Below, piece by piece: positions 15,402 through 24,441 of a DNA stretch of 64,000 nt (within the stretch, counting starts at the first letter, position 1; every line of letters begins with the position of its first letter). Source of the stretch: an uncultured Clostridia bacterium (GTDB lineage Bacteria > Bacillota > Clostridia > Oscillospirales > Acutalibacteraceae); assembly GCA_944380765.1 (NCBI GenBank), contig CALWIO010000009.1, positions 1-64,000 of the forward strand, written 5' to 3'. The translations under genes were made by a program, and so were the position numbers. Under the pieces are notes generated by a model. It saw nothing but the letters and a program-made list of their open reading frames with translations, did not search any database and was not told where the DNA came from.

Positions 15402-15438
15402 TTGAAATTCAAGGGACGGTTTGTTAAAATATTAACGA
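15402..15438 (+). promoter_or_regulatory. adhE promoter P2 with Rex operator
   Basis: TTGAAA (15402-15407), 17-base spacer, TAAAAT (15425-15430). The -10 lies inside TTGTTAA-AATA-TTAACGA (15421-15438), which matches the Rex consensus TTGTTAA-N4-TTAACAA at all but one defined position. Rex represses fermentative alcohol dehydrogenases in Gram-positives when NADH/NAD is low, so the placement is what the family predicts. Confidence 0.8.
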
Positions 15439-15456
15439 ACCGCACAAAGGGGGTAA

Positions 15457-15480
15457 GCGCCTCTGGGAAAAGGTGCGTTT
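15457..15480 (+). other. Leader hairpin upstream of adhE
   Basis: gcgcct (15457-15462) pairs with aggtgc (15471-15476) including one G-T pair, followed by gtttt. It is a weak attenuator-like or mRNA-stabilising hairpin in the adhE leader. Confidence 0.35.
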
Positions 15481-15522
15481 TAAATTCAGAAAAAGGTGAA
15501 ATTTTAAAAGGAGTAGATAGAC

Positions 15523-18126
15523 ATGGAAAACAATTACGCAATAGTTGACAATGTAGAAGCTCTTGAAGCCGCTCTTAAAAGAGTAAGAAAGGCTCAGCAG
15601 GAGTTTTCAACATTCACGCAGGAGCAGGTTGACAAAATCTTCCTTGCCGCCGCTACGGCTGCCGACAAAGCGAGAATACCGCTTGCGAAGATGGCCGTTG
15701 AGGAAACGGGAATGGGCATTGTCGAGGACAAGGTAATTAAAAACCACTATGCCGCCGAGTACATTTACAACGCTTACAAGCACACAAAGACCTGCGGCGT
15801 AATCGAGGAGGACAAGGCTTACGGCATTAAAAAGATTGCCGAGCCCATCGGCGTTGTAGCCGCGGTTATTCCCACAACCAACCCCACCTCAACGGCAATA
15901 TTCAAGACTCTTATTTCTCTCAAAACAAGAAACGGTATAATCATCAGCCCTCACCCCAGAGCCAAGAAGAGCACCATTGAGGCCGCAAAGGTAGTGCTTG
16001 AAGCCGCCGTAAAGGCAGGCGCTCCCGAGGGAATTATAGGCTGGATTGACATTCCCTCTCTTGAAATGACCACAATGCTTATGAAAGAGGCCGACATAAT
16101 CCTTGCGACAGGCGGCCCCGGCATGGTTAAATCGGCTTATTCAAGCGGCAAGCCCGCCCTCGGCGTAGGCGCCGGCAACACGCCCGCCATCATTGACGAC
16201 ACCGCCGACATTATCCTTGCCGTAAACTCCATTATCCATTCAAAGACCTTTGACAACGGTATGATATGTGCTTCCGAGCAGTCGGTTATAGTGCTTGACA
16301 AGGTTTACAAAGCCGTTAAGAAGGAATTTCTTGACAGAGGCTGCTACTTCCTCAATCCCGAGGAGACCGAGAAGGTCAGAAAGACCATCATCATCAACGG
16401 CGCCCTTAACGCCAAGATAGTAGGTCAGAAAGCGCACACAATCGCGGCTCTCGCGGGCGTTGATGTTCCCGAAACCACAAAGGTTCTCATAGGCGAGGTT
16501 GAGAGCGTTGATATAAGCGAGGAGTTCGCTCACGAAAAACTCTCTCCCGTACTTGCCATGTATAAGGCAAAGAACTTCGGCGACGCTCTTGACAAGGCTG
16601 AAAGACTTATTGCCGACGGCGGCTACGGCCACACCTCTTCCGTATATCTCAACGCGGTAACGGAAACTGAAAAGCTCAAAGAATTCGGCGAGAGAATGAA
16701 GACCTGCCGTATTCTTGTAAATACTCCTTCTTCTCAGGGAGGCATAGGTGACCTTTACAACTTCAAGCTTGCGCCGTCGCTTACATTGGGCTGCGGCTCA
16801 TGGGGCGGCAACTCCGTTTCGGAAAATGTCGGCGTCAAGCATCTTATCAATATCAAAACAGTTGCTGAAAGAAGGGAAAATATGCTCTGGTTCCGTGCTC
16901 CCGAAAAAGTATACTTCAAAAAAGGCTGCCTGCCCGTTGCTCTTGACGAGCTCAAAAATGTTCTGGGCAAGAAAAAGGCTTTCATCGTAACAGACTCGTT
17001 CCTTTACAATAACGGCTATACTAAGCCTATCGAAGAGAAACTTGACGAAATGGGAATCCAGCACGCCTGCTTCTCCGAAGTCGCTCCCGACCCCACGCTT
17101 CAATGCGCTAAGAAGGGTACAGAGCAGATGGCGGCTTTCGCTCCCGACACCATCATCGCTGTAGGCGGCGGTTCCGCAATGGACGCGGCTAAGATTATGT
17201 GGGTTCTTTATGAGCATCCCGACGCCAACTTTGAAGATATGGCTATGGACTTTATGGATATCCGCAAGCGTATTTACACCTTCCCGAAGATGGGCGAAAA
17301 GGCTTACTTCATAGCTATCCCCACATCAGCGGGAACAGGCTCCGAGGTTACTCCCTTCGCAATCATCACCGACGCTGAAACAGGCGTTAAGTGGCCTCTT
17401 GCCGACTATCAGCTTATGCCCAATATGGCGATTGTTGACGCCGACCTTATGATGAGCGCTCCCAAGGGACTCACAGCGGCCTCCGGTATTGACGCGGTAA
17501 CGCACGCTTTGGAGGCGTACGCTTCAATTATGGCTACCGATTATACCGACGGACTTGCAATCCGCGCTTTGCAGACTATCTTCCAGTATCTTCCCAGAGC
17601 TTACGATAACGGCCCCAACGACCCCGTAGCAAGAGAAAAGATGGGTAACGCCGCCACAATGGCAGGTATGGCTTTCGCCAACGCCTTCCTCGGAGTGTGC
17701 CACTCAATGGCGCATAAGCTCGGCGCGTTCCACCACCTTCCTCACGGCGTAGCCAACGCTCTTCTCATCGACCTTGTTATCCGCTATAACTCTGCGGAGG
17801 TTCCCACAAAGATGGGTACTTTCTCACAGTATGACCACCCCCACGCTCTCGCGAGATACGCTGAGGTGGCTGAGGCTCTCGGCTGCAAGGGCAAGACTGA
17901 CGAAGAGAAGGTTGAAAACCTCATCGCTAAGATTGACGCTTTGAAAGAGCACTGCGGAATCAAAAAGACAATTAAAGATTACGGCATAGATGAAAAGTAC
18001 TTCCTTGACACTCTTGACGAAATGGTTGAGCAGGCGTTCAACGACCAGTGCACCGGCGCTAACCCGAGATACCCGCTGATGAGCGAAATCAAGGAAATGT
18101 ATCTTAAAGCATATTACGGTAAATAA
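15523..18126 (+). CDS. adhE: Bifunctional acetaldehyde-CoA / alcohol dehydrogenase
   Basis: An 867-residue enzyme that reduces acetyl-CoA to ethanol through acetaldehyde, oxidising two NADH (often forms cytoplasmic spirosomes). The N-terminal aldehyde dehydrogenase half (about 1-440) has [12 protein letters not shown], the NAD loop and the catalytic Cys in [11 protein letters not shown]. The C-terminal iron-type ADH half (about 455-867) has [29 protein letters not shown] and the metal histidines in [24 protein letters not shown] strong SD aaaaggag precedes it. It is the first gene of a seven-gene operon continuing into the hydrogenase genes; Rex-type operators suggest redox control. Confidence 0.97.
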   Translation: MENNYAIVDNVEALEAALKRVRKAQQEFSTFTQEQVDKIFLAAATAADKARIPLAKMAVEETGMGIVEDKVIKNHYAAEYIYNAYKHTKTCGVIEEDKAYGIKKIAEPIGVVAAVIPTTNPTSTAIFKTLISLKTRNGIIISPHPRAKKSTIEAAKVVLEAAVKAGAPEGIIGWIDIPSLEMTTMLMKEADIILATGGPGMVKSAYSSGKPALGVGAGNTPAIIDDTADIILAVNSIIHSKTFDNGMICASEQSVIVLDKVYKAVKKEFLDRGCYFLNPEETEKVRKTIIINGALNAKIVGQKAHTIAALAGVDVPETTKVLIGEVESVDISEEFAHEKLSPVLAMYKAKNFGDALDKAERLIADGGYGHTSSVYLNAVTETEKLKEFGERMKTCRILVNTPSSQGGIGDLYNFKLAPSLTLGCGSWGGNSVSENVGVKHLINIKTVAERRENMLWFRAPEKVYFKKGCLPVALDELKNVLGKKKAFIVTDSFLYNNGYTKPIEEKLDEMGIQHACFSEVAPDPTLQCAKKGTEQMAAFAPDTIIAVGGGSAMDAAKIMWVLYEHPDANFEDMAMDFMDIRKRIYTFPKMGEKAYFIAIPTSAGTGSEVTPFAIITDAETGVKWPLADYQLMPNMAIVDADLMMSAPKGLTAASGIDAVTHALEAYASIMATDYTDGLAIRALQTIFQYLPRAYDNGPNDPVAREKMGNAATMAGMAFANAFLGVCHSMAHKLGAFHHLPHGVANALLIDLVIRYNSAEVPTKMGTFSQYDHPHALARYAEVAEALGCKGKTDEEKVENLIAKIDALKEHCGIKKTIKDYGIDEKYFLDTLDEMVEQAFNDQCTGANPRYPLMSEIKEMYLKAYYGK

Positions 18127-18140
18127 GGGAGGAAATTACT

Positions 18141-18890
18141 ATGAATTTAGACAGAGTTATTGCGGTCAGAACAGGTAAAACCGTTTACCGTGACGGCGAC
18201 AAGACAATAAAGGTCTTTGACGAGGACTACAAAAAGTCAGATGTTCTCAACGAGGCTCTTAATCAGGCAAGGGTCGAGGAAACCGGACTTAATATCCCGA
18301 AAGTAATCGAAGTTACAAAAATTGAAGGCAAATGGGCAATTGTGACCGAGTACATCAAGGGCAAAACCCTCGCTCAGCTTATGCAGGAAAACCCCGACAA
18401 GTATGACGAGTACCTTGAACTGTTCGTTGACCTTCAAATAAGCGTTCACAATAAAAAGTGCCCGCTTCTTAACAAGCTCAAAGACAAGATGAACAGAAAA
18501 ATTACCGAGGCTGACCTTGACGCAACAACCCGTTATGAGCTTCATACCCGTCTTGAAGGTATGCCCAAGCACACAAAGGTATGCCACGGCGACTTTGACC
18601 CCAGCAACATCATTATAAACGAGGAGGGCGTACCCTATATCATCGACTGGGCGCACGCCACTCAGGGCAACGCTTCCGCCGATGTTGCGAGAACATATCT
18701 TCTGTTCTGGCTCAAAGGCGATATCGAGGGCGCCAAGAAATATCTTGACCTCTTCTGCAAAAAGAGCGACACCGCAAAGCAGTATATCCAGAAATGGCTT
18801 CCCATCGTTGCCGCTTCCCAGTCCGTAAAGGGCAACGCCAAGGAAAGGGAATTCCTGCTTTCGTGGGTAAATGTTGTCGATTACGAATAA
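18141..18890 (+). CDS. APH/choline-kinase-like phosphotransferase
   Basis: A 249-residue kinase-fold protein. The catalytic loop is KVCHGDFDPSNIIINEEG (about 150-165) and the metal motif is YIIDWAHATQGNASADVART. The N lobe has RTGKTVYRDGDKTIKVF and WAIVTEYIKGKTLAQL. It belongs to the aminoglycoside phosphotransferase superfamily, near the TIGR02172-type paralogues, whose substrates are mostly unknown. The position between adhE and the ferredoxin-like genes (14- and 15-base gaps) argues for a metabolic or regulatory role in this redox operon rather than antibiotic resistance. That is inference. Confidence 0.8.
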   Translation: MNLDRVIAVRTGKTVYRDGDKTIKVFDEDYKKSDVLNEALNQARVEETGLNIPKVIEVTKIEGKWAIVTEYIKGKTLAQLMQENPDKYDEYLELFVDLQISVHNKKCPLLNKLKDKMNRKITEADLDATTRYELHTRLEGMPKHTKVCHGDFDPSNIIINEEGVPYIIDWAHATQGNASADVARTYLLFWLKGDIEGAKKYLDLFCKKSDTAKQYIQKWLPIVAASQSVKGNAKEREFLLSWVNVVDYE

Positions 18891-18905
18891 TAAGGGAGAG
18901 TTATT

Positions 18906-19148
18906 ATGAAAGTAACCGTTTGTATAGGATCTTCCTGCCACATCAAAGGCTCCCGTCAGGTAGTCGAGGAAATACAGTACCTTATAGCTCAGAATAACCT
19001 TAAAGACAAGGTGGAGCTGGGCGGAACCTTCTGCATGGGCAAATGCCAGCAGGGCGTGTGCGTAACCGTTGACGATAATTTCTTTTCCGTAAGTCCCGAA
19101 ACCACAAAGGAATTTTTTGAAAAGGAAATTCTTGCGAAGGTAAAATAA
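18906..19148 (+). CDS. Thioredoxin-like [2Fe-2S] ferredoxin (NuoE-like), copy 1
   Basis: An 80-residue protein with the four-cysteine pattern CIGSSC near residue 6 and FCMGKC near residue 42, as in the thioredoxin-fold [2Fe-2S] domain of NuoE/HndA proteins. It probably carries electrons for the hydrogenases encoded downstream. Copy 2 begins at the very next base after its stop, and the two are clear tandem paralogues (shared VCIGSSCH-KGSR opening). Confidence 0.88.
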   Translation: MKVTVCIGSSCHIKGSRQVVEEIQYLIAQNNLKDKVELGGTFCMGKCQQGVCVTVDDNFFSVSPETTKEFFEKEILAKVK

Positions 19149-19403
19149 ATGATAGTACAGGTTTGTATAGGCTCTTCATGCCACCTCAAAGGCTCCCGTG
19201 AAATCGTGGAGCTGATGAAGGCGGCAATAGAAGAGCACAGCCTGCAAGACGAGATAACACTGGCCGGTTCATTCTGCATTGGCAAATGTAACCGCGTCGG
19301 TGTTACTGTGCAGGTGGACGATGATGTTTATACGGGAATTACAAAAGAGAGCTTCAACGAGTTTTTCAATGATAAGATTTTATCTGTAATCCAAAGGGGA
19401 TAA
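19149..19403 (+). CDS. Thioredoxin-like [2Fe-2S] ferredoxin (NuoE-like), copy 2
   Basis: An 84-residue paralogue of the preceding gene, with CIGSSCHLKGSREIVE and SFCIGKC supplying four cysteines for a [2Fe-2S] cluster. It starts at ATG directly after the copy 1 TAA, without a strong SD of its own, so translation is probably coupled. It lies 3 bases before the sensory hydrogenase gene. Two divergent copies may serve different partners, one per hydrogenase. Confidence 0.87.
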   Translation: MIVQVCIGSSCHLKGSREIVELMKAAIEEHSLQDEITLAGSFCIGKCNRVGVTVQVDDDVYTGITKESFNEFFNDKILSVIQRG

Positions 19404-19406
19404 GGT

Positions 19407-21083
19407 ATGGCAGAGTTTTTAAAGCTTAAAAAATCAAACTGTAAAAACTGCTATAAATGTATTCGTCACTGTCCCGTAAAATCCATAAGGTTTTCGGGCA
19501 ATCAGGCGAATATAATCGGCAACGAGTGCATTTTGTGCGGACAGTGCTTTGTTGTGTGTCCGCAGAACGCCAAGCAGATTGCCGACAGCACCGAGGCGGT
19601 TAAGGTGCTTATGGGCAATAACGAAAAGGTTATCGCCAGTATCGCGCCCTCGTTTATTGCCAATTATGACGGTGTAGGCATAAACGGCATGAGGACGGCG
19701 CTTAAAAAGCTCGGCTTCTATGACGCCGAGGAAACCGCGCTCGGAGCCACAATAGTCAAAAAGGAATATGACCGTATGTTAAAGGAGGACAACAGGGATA
19801 TAGTAATATCTTCCTGCTGTCACTCCGTAAATTTGCTTATACAGAAATATTTTCCTCAGGCGCTTACATATCTTGCCGATATTCTCTCTCCCATGCAGGC
19901 TCACTGCCGCGACATAAAGGAGCGTTATCCCGGCGCTAAAACCGTGTTTATAGGTCCCTGTGTCGCTAAAAAGGACGAGGCGGATTTCTATAAGGATTAT
20001 ACCGACCAGGTTCTCACCTTTGAGGAGCTTACAAACTGGCTCAAAGCCGAAAACATAACTCTTGAAAAGGAAGAGGAGAATACCGACGAGGGCAAGGCGA
20101 GATTTTTCCCCACTACGGGCGGCATATTAAAGTCCATGGACTGTGACGCGCCCGGCTACAATTACCTTGCCATTGACGGCGTGGAAAACTGCATAAAGGC
20201 GCTTGAAGATATTACGGAGGGAAAAATCCATAACTGCTTTATTGAGATGTCGGCTTGCGTGGGGAGCTGCGTAGGCGGACCGGTTATGGAAAAATACCAT
20301 AAGTCCCCATTAAAGGACTATATCACCGTAGCGCAGTATGCCGGCAAAGAGGACTTTGATATTAAACAGCCCGCCCCCGTGCAGATTAAAAAGAGTATGG
20401 AGGCTATCACCCGCAAGGCAACGGTACCGTCCGAGAGCGAAATCGCCGCCGTAATGCGTCAGATGGGCAAAATCCGTCCCGAAGATGAGCTTAACTGCGG
20501 CTCCTGCGGATATAATACCTGCCGCGAAAAGGCTGTCGCCATCTTGCAGGGCAAGGCCGAAATCTCAATGTGCCTGCCCTTCCTTAAAGAAAAAGCCGAA
20601 AACTTTTCGGATACAATTATCAACAATACGCCCAACGGCATTTTTGTGCTCAACGACGAGCTTGAAGTTCAGCAGATAAACCGCGCGGCGCTTAAAATTA
20701 TGAATATACCGCGCGCGTCAGATGTAATGGGCGAGCCGGTTATCCGTATTCTTGACCCGACCGTGTTCTCCGAGGTCAAAAGAACGGGCAGAGGCGTTTT
20801 TGACCGCCGCACATATCTTGCCGAGTATGACCGCTATGTTGAGCAGACGGTAACTTATGACAAGGATTATCACGCAATTATCGCCATAATGCGAGATGTT
20901 ACCGAGGAAGAACGGAGCCGCGAGAAAAAGGACGACATCAGCCGCCAGACTGTTGAGATAGCCGATAAGGTTGTCGATAAGCAGATGCGCATAGTCCAGG
21001 AAATAGCTTCGCTTCTCGGCGAAACGGCAGCCGAAACCAAGATTGCTTTAACTAAGCTCAAGGAGTCAATAAGCGATGAATAA
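19407..21083 (+). CDS. Sensory-type [FeFe]-hydrogenase-like protein with PAS domain (HydS-like)
   Basis: A 558-residue protein proposed to sense H2 or redox state. Residues 8-58 carry two [4Fe-4S] motifs (CKNCYKCIRHC, CILCGQCFVVC). The H-cluster region has L1 SSCCHS (135-140), L2 GPCVAKK (183-189) and L3 EMSACVGSCVGG (280-291). Ligand cysteines are retained, but the motifs differ from catalytic TSCCP and EMACPGGC. Residues 364-389 are a further Fe-S motif (CGSCGYNTC...C). A PAS domain (about 400-510) and a coiled-coil tail complete it. It overlaps the phosphatase gene by 8 bases, so the pair likely forms a signalling unit. Confidence 0.9.
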   Translation: MAEFLKLKKSNCKNCYKCIRHCPVKSIRFSGNQANIIGNECILCGQCFVVCPQNAKQIADSTEAVKVLMGNNEKVIASIAPSFIANYDGVGINGMRTALKKLGFYDAEETALGATIVKKEYDRMLKEDNRDIVISSCCHSVNLLIQKYFPQALTYLADILSPMQAHCRDIKERYPGAKTVFIGPCVAKKDEADFYKDYTDQVLTFEELTNWLKAENITLEKEEENTDEGKARFFPTTGGILKSMDCDAPGYNYLAIDGVENCIKALEDITEGKIHNCFIEMSACVGSCVGGPVMEKYHKSPLKDYITVAQYAGKEDFDIKQPAPVQIKKSMEAITRKATVPSESEIAAVMRQMGKIRPEDELNCGSCGYNTCREKAVAILQGKAEISMCLPFLKEKAENFSDTIINNTPNGIFVLNDELEVQQINRAALKIMNIPRASDVMGEPVIRILDPTVFSEVKRTGRGVFDRRTYLAEYDRYVEQTVTYDKDYHAIIAIMRDVTEEERSREKKDDISRQTVEIADKVVDKQMRIVQEIASLLGETAAETKIALTKLKESISDE

Positions 21084-22248
21084 TCTCTGTGCCGATATCG
21101 GCTATCAAAGCCTAATAAAGTACAAAGAACAGCTTTGCGGCGACCATGTCGATGTAATCGAGCAGGGTGACGACTCAACGGTAATCGTGCTTGCCGACGG
21201 GCTCGGCAGCGGAGTAAAGGCGAGTATTCTCTCAACCCTCACCTCAAAGATTATTTCAACAATGATTGCCGAGGGGCTGACTATTGAGGAGTGCGTCTCG
21301 ACTGTCGCCGCCACTCTTCCGGTGTGCAGCGTCAGGGGAGTAGCCTATTCAACCTTCACTATAATGAGGCTCATAAACAATGAGGAGGCTGAGATTTTTC
21401 AGTATGACAATCCTCATGTTATACTTCTGCGTGACGGCAGGCATTACGAGTTCCCCAAAACGGAAATGCTCATAGACGGCAAAACCGTTTACCGTTCAAG
21501 GATTATGCTTAAAGAGAACGATATTTTCATAGCCATGAGCGACGGCTGTATTCACGCGGGAGTAGGCTCGGCTCTGAATTTCGGCTGGGAGCGCAAAAAT
21601 ATAATCGAGTATATGGAAACGCTCTACGATGTGGGCTTTACCGCCAAAACCCTTGCCACAATCCTTTTGGAGGAATGTAATAAGCTCTACGGCAACAAGC
21701 CCGGCGACGACACCACCGTGTGCGTTGTAAGGATAAGAAAGCGCGAGCCTATGAACCTTCTGTTCGGGCCTCCCTCAAACCGCGACGACTGCAATAAGAT
21801 GATGGGGCTTTTCTTCTCAAAAGAGGGCAAGCATATCATCTGCGGCGGCACAACCTCTACAATCGCGGCGGAGTATCTGGGCAAAAAGGTCAAGCCGCAT
21901 ATTGAGTTTATTGACCCCGAGGTTCCCCCCATTGCGGAAATTGAGGGCGTTGACCTTGTGACCGAGGGCGTAATAACAATCAATAAGGTTGTAAAATACG
22001 CCGAGGATTATCTTGCGGAAAACAAGGATTATAAGAATTGGAGCTATAAGCGCGACGGCGCTTCACTTATCTGCCGGCTTCTGTTTGAAGAGGCTACGGA
22101 TATTAACTTCTTTGTGGGCAGAGCCATGAACCCGGCTCATCAGAACCCCGACCTTCCCATAAATTTCAACATTAAAATGCAGCTTGTCGAGGAGCTTTCA
22201 AAGAGCCTCCGCAAAATGGGCAAGCGTATAAAAGTAAGCTATTTTTAA
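21076..22248 (+). CDS. SpoIIE-family serine phosphatase (PP2C-like)
   Basis: A 390-residue protein. Residues 1-215 match the SpoIIE/PPM phosphatase fold: DDSTVIVLADGLGSGVKASILS (metal-binding Asp and the DG-x-G-G-like motif), NDIFIAMSDGCIHAGVG and KPGDDTTVCVVRI. The C-terminal half (about 220-390) is a separate domain including ICGGTTSTIAAEYLGKKV that I cannot name. Genes of this type accompany HydS-like hydrogenases in Clostridia. The probable role is to dephosphorylate a partner in response to the PAS hydrogenase. No kinase or anti-sigma target is visible nearby. Confidence 0.88.
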   Translation: MNNLCADIGYQSLIKYKEQLCGDHVDVIEQGDDSTVIVLADGLGSGVKASILSTLTSKIISTMIAEGLTIEECVSTVAATLPVCSVRGVAYSTFTIMRLINNEEAEIFQYDNPHVILLRDGRHYEFPKTEMLIDGKTVYRSRIMLKENDIFIAMSDGCIHAGVGSALNFGWERKNIIEYMETLYDVGFTAKTLATILLEECNKLYGNKPGDDTTVCVVRIRKREPMNLLFGPPSNRDDCNKMMGLFFSKEGKHIICGGTTSTIAAEYLGKKVKPHIEFIDPEVPPIAEIEGVDLVTEGVITINKVVKYAEDYLAENKDYKNWSYKRDGASLICRLLFEEATDINFFVGRAMNPAHQNPDLPINFNIKMQLVEELSKSLRKMGKRIKVSYF

Positions 22249-22260
22249 AGGGTGAAACGA

Positions 22261-23691
22261 ATGAGAAAATTTGACACCAAAATTCAGTATCTTAAATATA
22301 AAGTTCTGCGGGAGGTTGCCCGTCAGGCGTGGGACGATAAGCTGCTTGAACATGTTTTTGAAATACCCAAAATCATCGTTCCCGGCAAAGAGCCTACAAT
22401 GAGGTGCTGCGTATATAAAGAACGCGCAATACTTGAAGAGCGCGTGAGAATCGCTATGGGCGGCGACAAGACAAACCCCAATGTAATCGAGGTTATCGAC
22501 ATCGCCTGCGACGAGTGTCCTATGGGCGGGTATGAGGTCTCGGACGCCTGCCGCGGCTGCTTGGCTCACCGCTGTGAGGATGTCTGCAAAAAGGGCGCTA
22601 TCGTGTTCGACCACCAGCAGAAAGCGCATATTGATAAAACCAAATGCGTTGAGTGCGGAATGTGCGCCAAGGTCTGCCCTTACAGCGCGATTATAAACCA
22701 TAAGCGCCCCTGCGAGCAGGCGTGCAAAGTAAAAGCCATTTCAATGAGCGAAACAAAAGCCGCTTCCATTGACAACAGCAAATGCAATTCCTGCGGTGCC
22801 TGCGTCTATCAGTGCCCCTTCGGTGCGATTTCCGACAAGTCGTTTATCTTAAATGTAATCGACCTTATAAAGAAGAGCGAGGGCAATAAGAATTTCAAAA
22901 TGTACGCCGTTGTCGCCCCGTCAATTTCCAGCCAGTTTACATACGCCAAACTCGGTCAGGTTATTTCGGGAATTAAGGCGCTCGGATTTTTCACCGTTGT
23001 CGAGGCGGCTCTCGGCGCCGATATGGTGGCTTATGCCGAAAGCAAGGAGCTGGCTGAAAAAGGATTTTTAACAAGCTCCTGCTGCCCTGCGTTTGTGGAC
23101 TATATACACAAGCATTTCCCGCAGATGGCTGAGCATATCTCTCATAACCTTTCACCCGCGGCGACTATTTCAAAATATATCAAGGAAACCGATAAGGACG
23201 CTAAAATCGTGTTCATCGGGCCTTGTACCGCAAAGAAAATGGAATTCCAGAAGGAAGAGGTCAAGCCTTATATCGACAGCGTAATTACCTTTGAGGAGTT
23301 GCAGGCTCTATTCGACAGCAAGGATATTGATATTACCGCTCTTGATGAAGATGTGCTTGACAACGCCTCGTATTTCGGAAGAATTTTCGCCAGAAGCGGC
23401 GGACTTGCCGACGCGGTAAGACAGGGGCTTAAAGAACACGGAATAGAGGACTTTGAGTATAAACCCGTTTCCTGCGACGGAATCGAGGAGTGCCGTATAG
23501 CGCTCTTGAAAGCGTCAAAGGGCGTTCTCCCCGGCAATTTCATTGAGGGTATGGCTTGCGTGGGCGGCTGTATCGGCGGAGCCGGCTGCCTGACTCACGG
23601 CGAAAAGAATAAGGCGGAGGTCGATAAATACGGCCGCGAAGCCTATGAAAAGACCATTTCCGACGCTATCAAGTTCTTAAATCACGATTGA
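22261..23691 (+). CDS. [FeFe] hydrogenase, monomeric group B-like
   Basis: A 476-residue enzyme that likely interconverts protons and H2. The N-terminal Cys-rich part (83-185) has several cluster motifs, including CDECP, CVECGMCAKVCP and CNSCGACVYQCP. The H-cluster motifs are L1 TSSCCPAF (271-278), L2 GPCTAKK (320-326) and L3 EGMACVGGCIGGAG (429-442), all with ligand cysteines. ATG 22261 is preferred over GTG 22252 because SD aaaggg lies just before the GTG. It closes the adhE-hydrogenase operon, 12 bases after the phosphatase. Maturases HydEFG are not in the window. Confidence 0.92.
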   Translation: MRKFDTKIQYLKYKVLREVARQAWDDKLLEHVFEIPKIIVPGKEPTMRCCVYKERAILEERVRIAMGGDKTNPNVIEVIDIACDECPMGGYEVSDACRGCLAHRCEDVCKKGAIVFDHQQKAHIDKTKCVECGMCAKVCPYSAIINHKRPCEQACKVKAISMSETKAASIDNSKCNSCGACVYQCPFGAISDKSFILNVIDLIKKSEGNKNFKMYAVVAPSISSQFTYAKLGQVISGIKALGFFTVVEAALGADMVAYAESKELAEKGFLTSSCCPAFVDYIHKHFPQMAEHISHNLSPAATISKYIKETDKDAKIVFIGPCTAKKMEFQKEEVKPYIDSVITFEELQALFDSKDIDITALDEDVLDNASYFGRIFARSGGLADAVRQGLKEHGIEDFEYKPVSCDGIEECRIALLKASKGVLPGNFIEGMACVGGCIGGAGCLTHGEKNKAEVDKYGREAYEKTISDAIKFLNHD

Positions 23692-23701
23692 TTAAATCCA
23701 A

Positions 23702-23731
23702 AAAGCTCCCGTAAAGGGAGCTTTATTTTTT
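23702..23731. terminator. Terminator ending the hydrogenase operon
   Basis: aaagctccc pairs with gggagcttt around gtaaa, then attttttt. The end of the convergent XRE gene overlaps it. Confidence 0.93.
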
Positions 23732-23923
23732 GTCGCAAAGACCTAAAATATAATCTGTGGTTACATTGTAATATTTAGCAAGCGCTATCAAAACAGCGGT
23801 GGGTATATCCCGCTGACCTAATTCATAGTTGCTGTAAACCTGTTGTGAGCAGTGCAGTATCTCGGCAAGCTGTTTCTGCGTCAAATCATTATCCTCACGC
23901 AAATCCCTTATTCTTCTGTACAA
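23723..23923 (-). CDS. Small XRE-family repressor
   Basis: A 66-residue protein that is little more than a helix-turn-helix: LYRRIRDLREDNDLTQKQLAEILHCSQQVYSNYELGQRDIP, then a short tail. TTG 23923 fits the common family start and has ggtg upstream; the longer reading to 23950 runs across its own promoter. It is divergent from the VanZ-like gene, with a perfect palindrome between the two that is the obvious operator candidate. Confidence 0.85.
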   Translation of the reverse strand: MYRRIRDLREDNDLTQKQLAEILHCSQQVYSNYELGQRDIPTAVLIALAKYYNVTTDYILGLCDKK

Positions 23924-23939
23924 TAAAATCACCAATAAT

Positions 23940-23993
23940 ATTATATGCACAACAAAATGCAGTATTGACTTTTACTGCATTTTGCGGTAAAAT
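23940..23993. promoter_or_regulatory. Divergent promoters with a 12-8-12 palindromic operator
   Basis: CAAAATGCAGTA (23953-23964) and its exact reverse complement TACTGCATTTTG (23973-23984) are 8 bases apart. The forward promoter is TTGACT (23965-23970), 17 bases, TAAAAT (23988-23993), so its -35 fills the palindrome centre. A minus-strand TATAAT (23940-23945) with a poor -35 inside the palindrome serves the XRE gene. A dimeric XRE protein would block both. Confidence 0.8.
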
Positions 23994-24018
23994 GGTTTTT
24001 GCAAAGAGGGCGTATATT

Positions 24019-24435
24019 ATGCCGGTTAATGTAAAGAAAATTATTTATTTTTTTAACGCTTTTGCACCTTTGGCAGTCGGATTGATTATCTATCTTAAAA
24101 TGAAGCAAAGCAGTTATATCAGCCAATTTGTTTTGCAGTATATAGAGGTCATAGAATATGTACCAAAAACAATTTTGGGCGTTACTGCCCGTAATTGGGG
24201 CTGTGATTTTTTTTGGGCATACTCTTTAAACAGCGTACTGTTTTATTTTTTAAGACCGTTTAAGCATAAAGCATTTATAGCTTTTGGCTTAACAGCATTG
24301 TTAGGGGTTATATTGGAGCTTTTACAGCTTTACGGGGCGTTAAGCGGTACATTTGATGTTTTGGATATGATTTTTGAAATTATCGGTGCGGTTATTTCAG
24401 GAATTGTTTCAAAAATAATATTAAAAGAAGGATGA
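24019..24435 (+). CDS. VanZ-like membrane protein
   Basis: A 138-residue membrane protein with about four helices. The pattern ARNWGCDFFWAYSLNSVLFYFL...LGVILELLQLYGALSGTFDVLDMIFEIIGAVIS matches the VanZ-like fold (conserved D-x-x-x-N after the first loop, E-x-x-Q and D-x-x-D near the end). VanZ relatives are linked to resistance to lipophilic antimicrobials, but most members have no known function. ATG 24019 follows SD aaagaggg; upstream in-frame codons overlap the promoter. The DNA is AT-rich relative to the hydrogenase operon. Confidence 0.8.
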   Translation: MPVNVKKIIYFFNAFAPLAVGLIIYLKMKQSSYISQFVLQYIEVIEYVPKTILGVTARNWGCDFFWAYSLNSVLFYFLRPFKHKAFIAFGLTALLGVILELLQLYGALSGTFDVLDMIFEIIGAVISGIVSKIILKEG

Positions 24436-24441
24436 TGAAAA

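Noticed and set aside
18141..18890. Aminoglycoside resistance gene
   Set aside because: The fold is shared, but the position inside a fermentation/hydrogenase operon argues for a housekeeping role.
18237..18941. 234-residue open frame antisense to the kinase-like gene
   Set aside because: It is the mirror of a well supported coding gene, has no SD, and its composition is that of a reverse-complement shadow.
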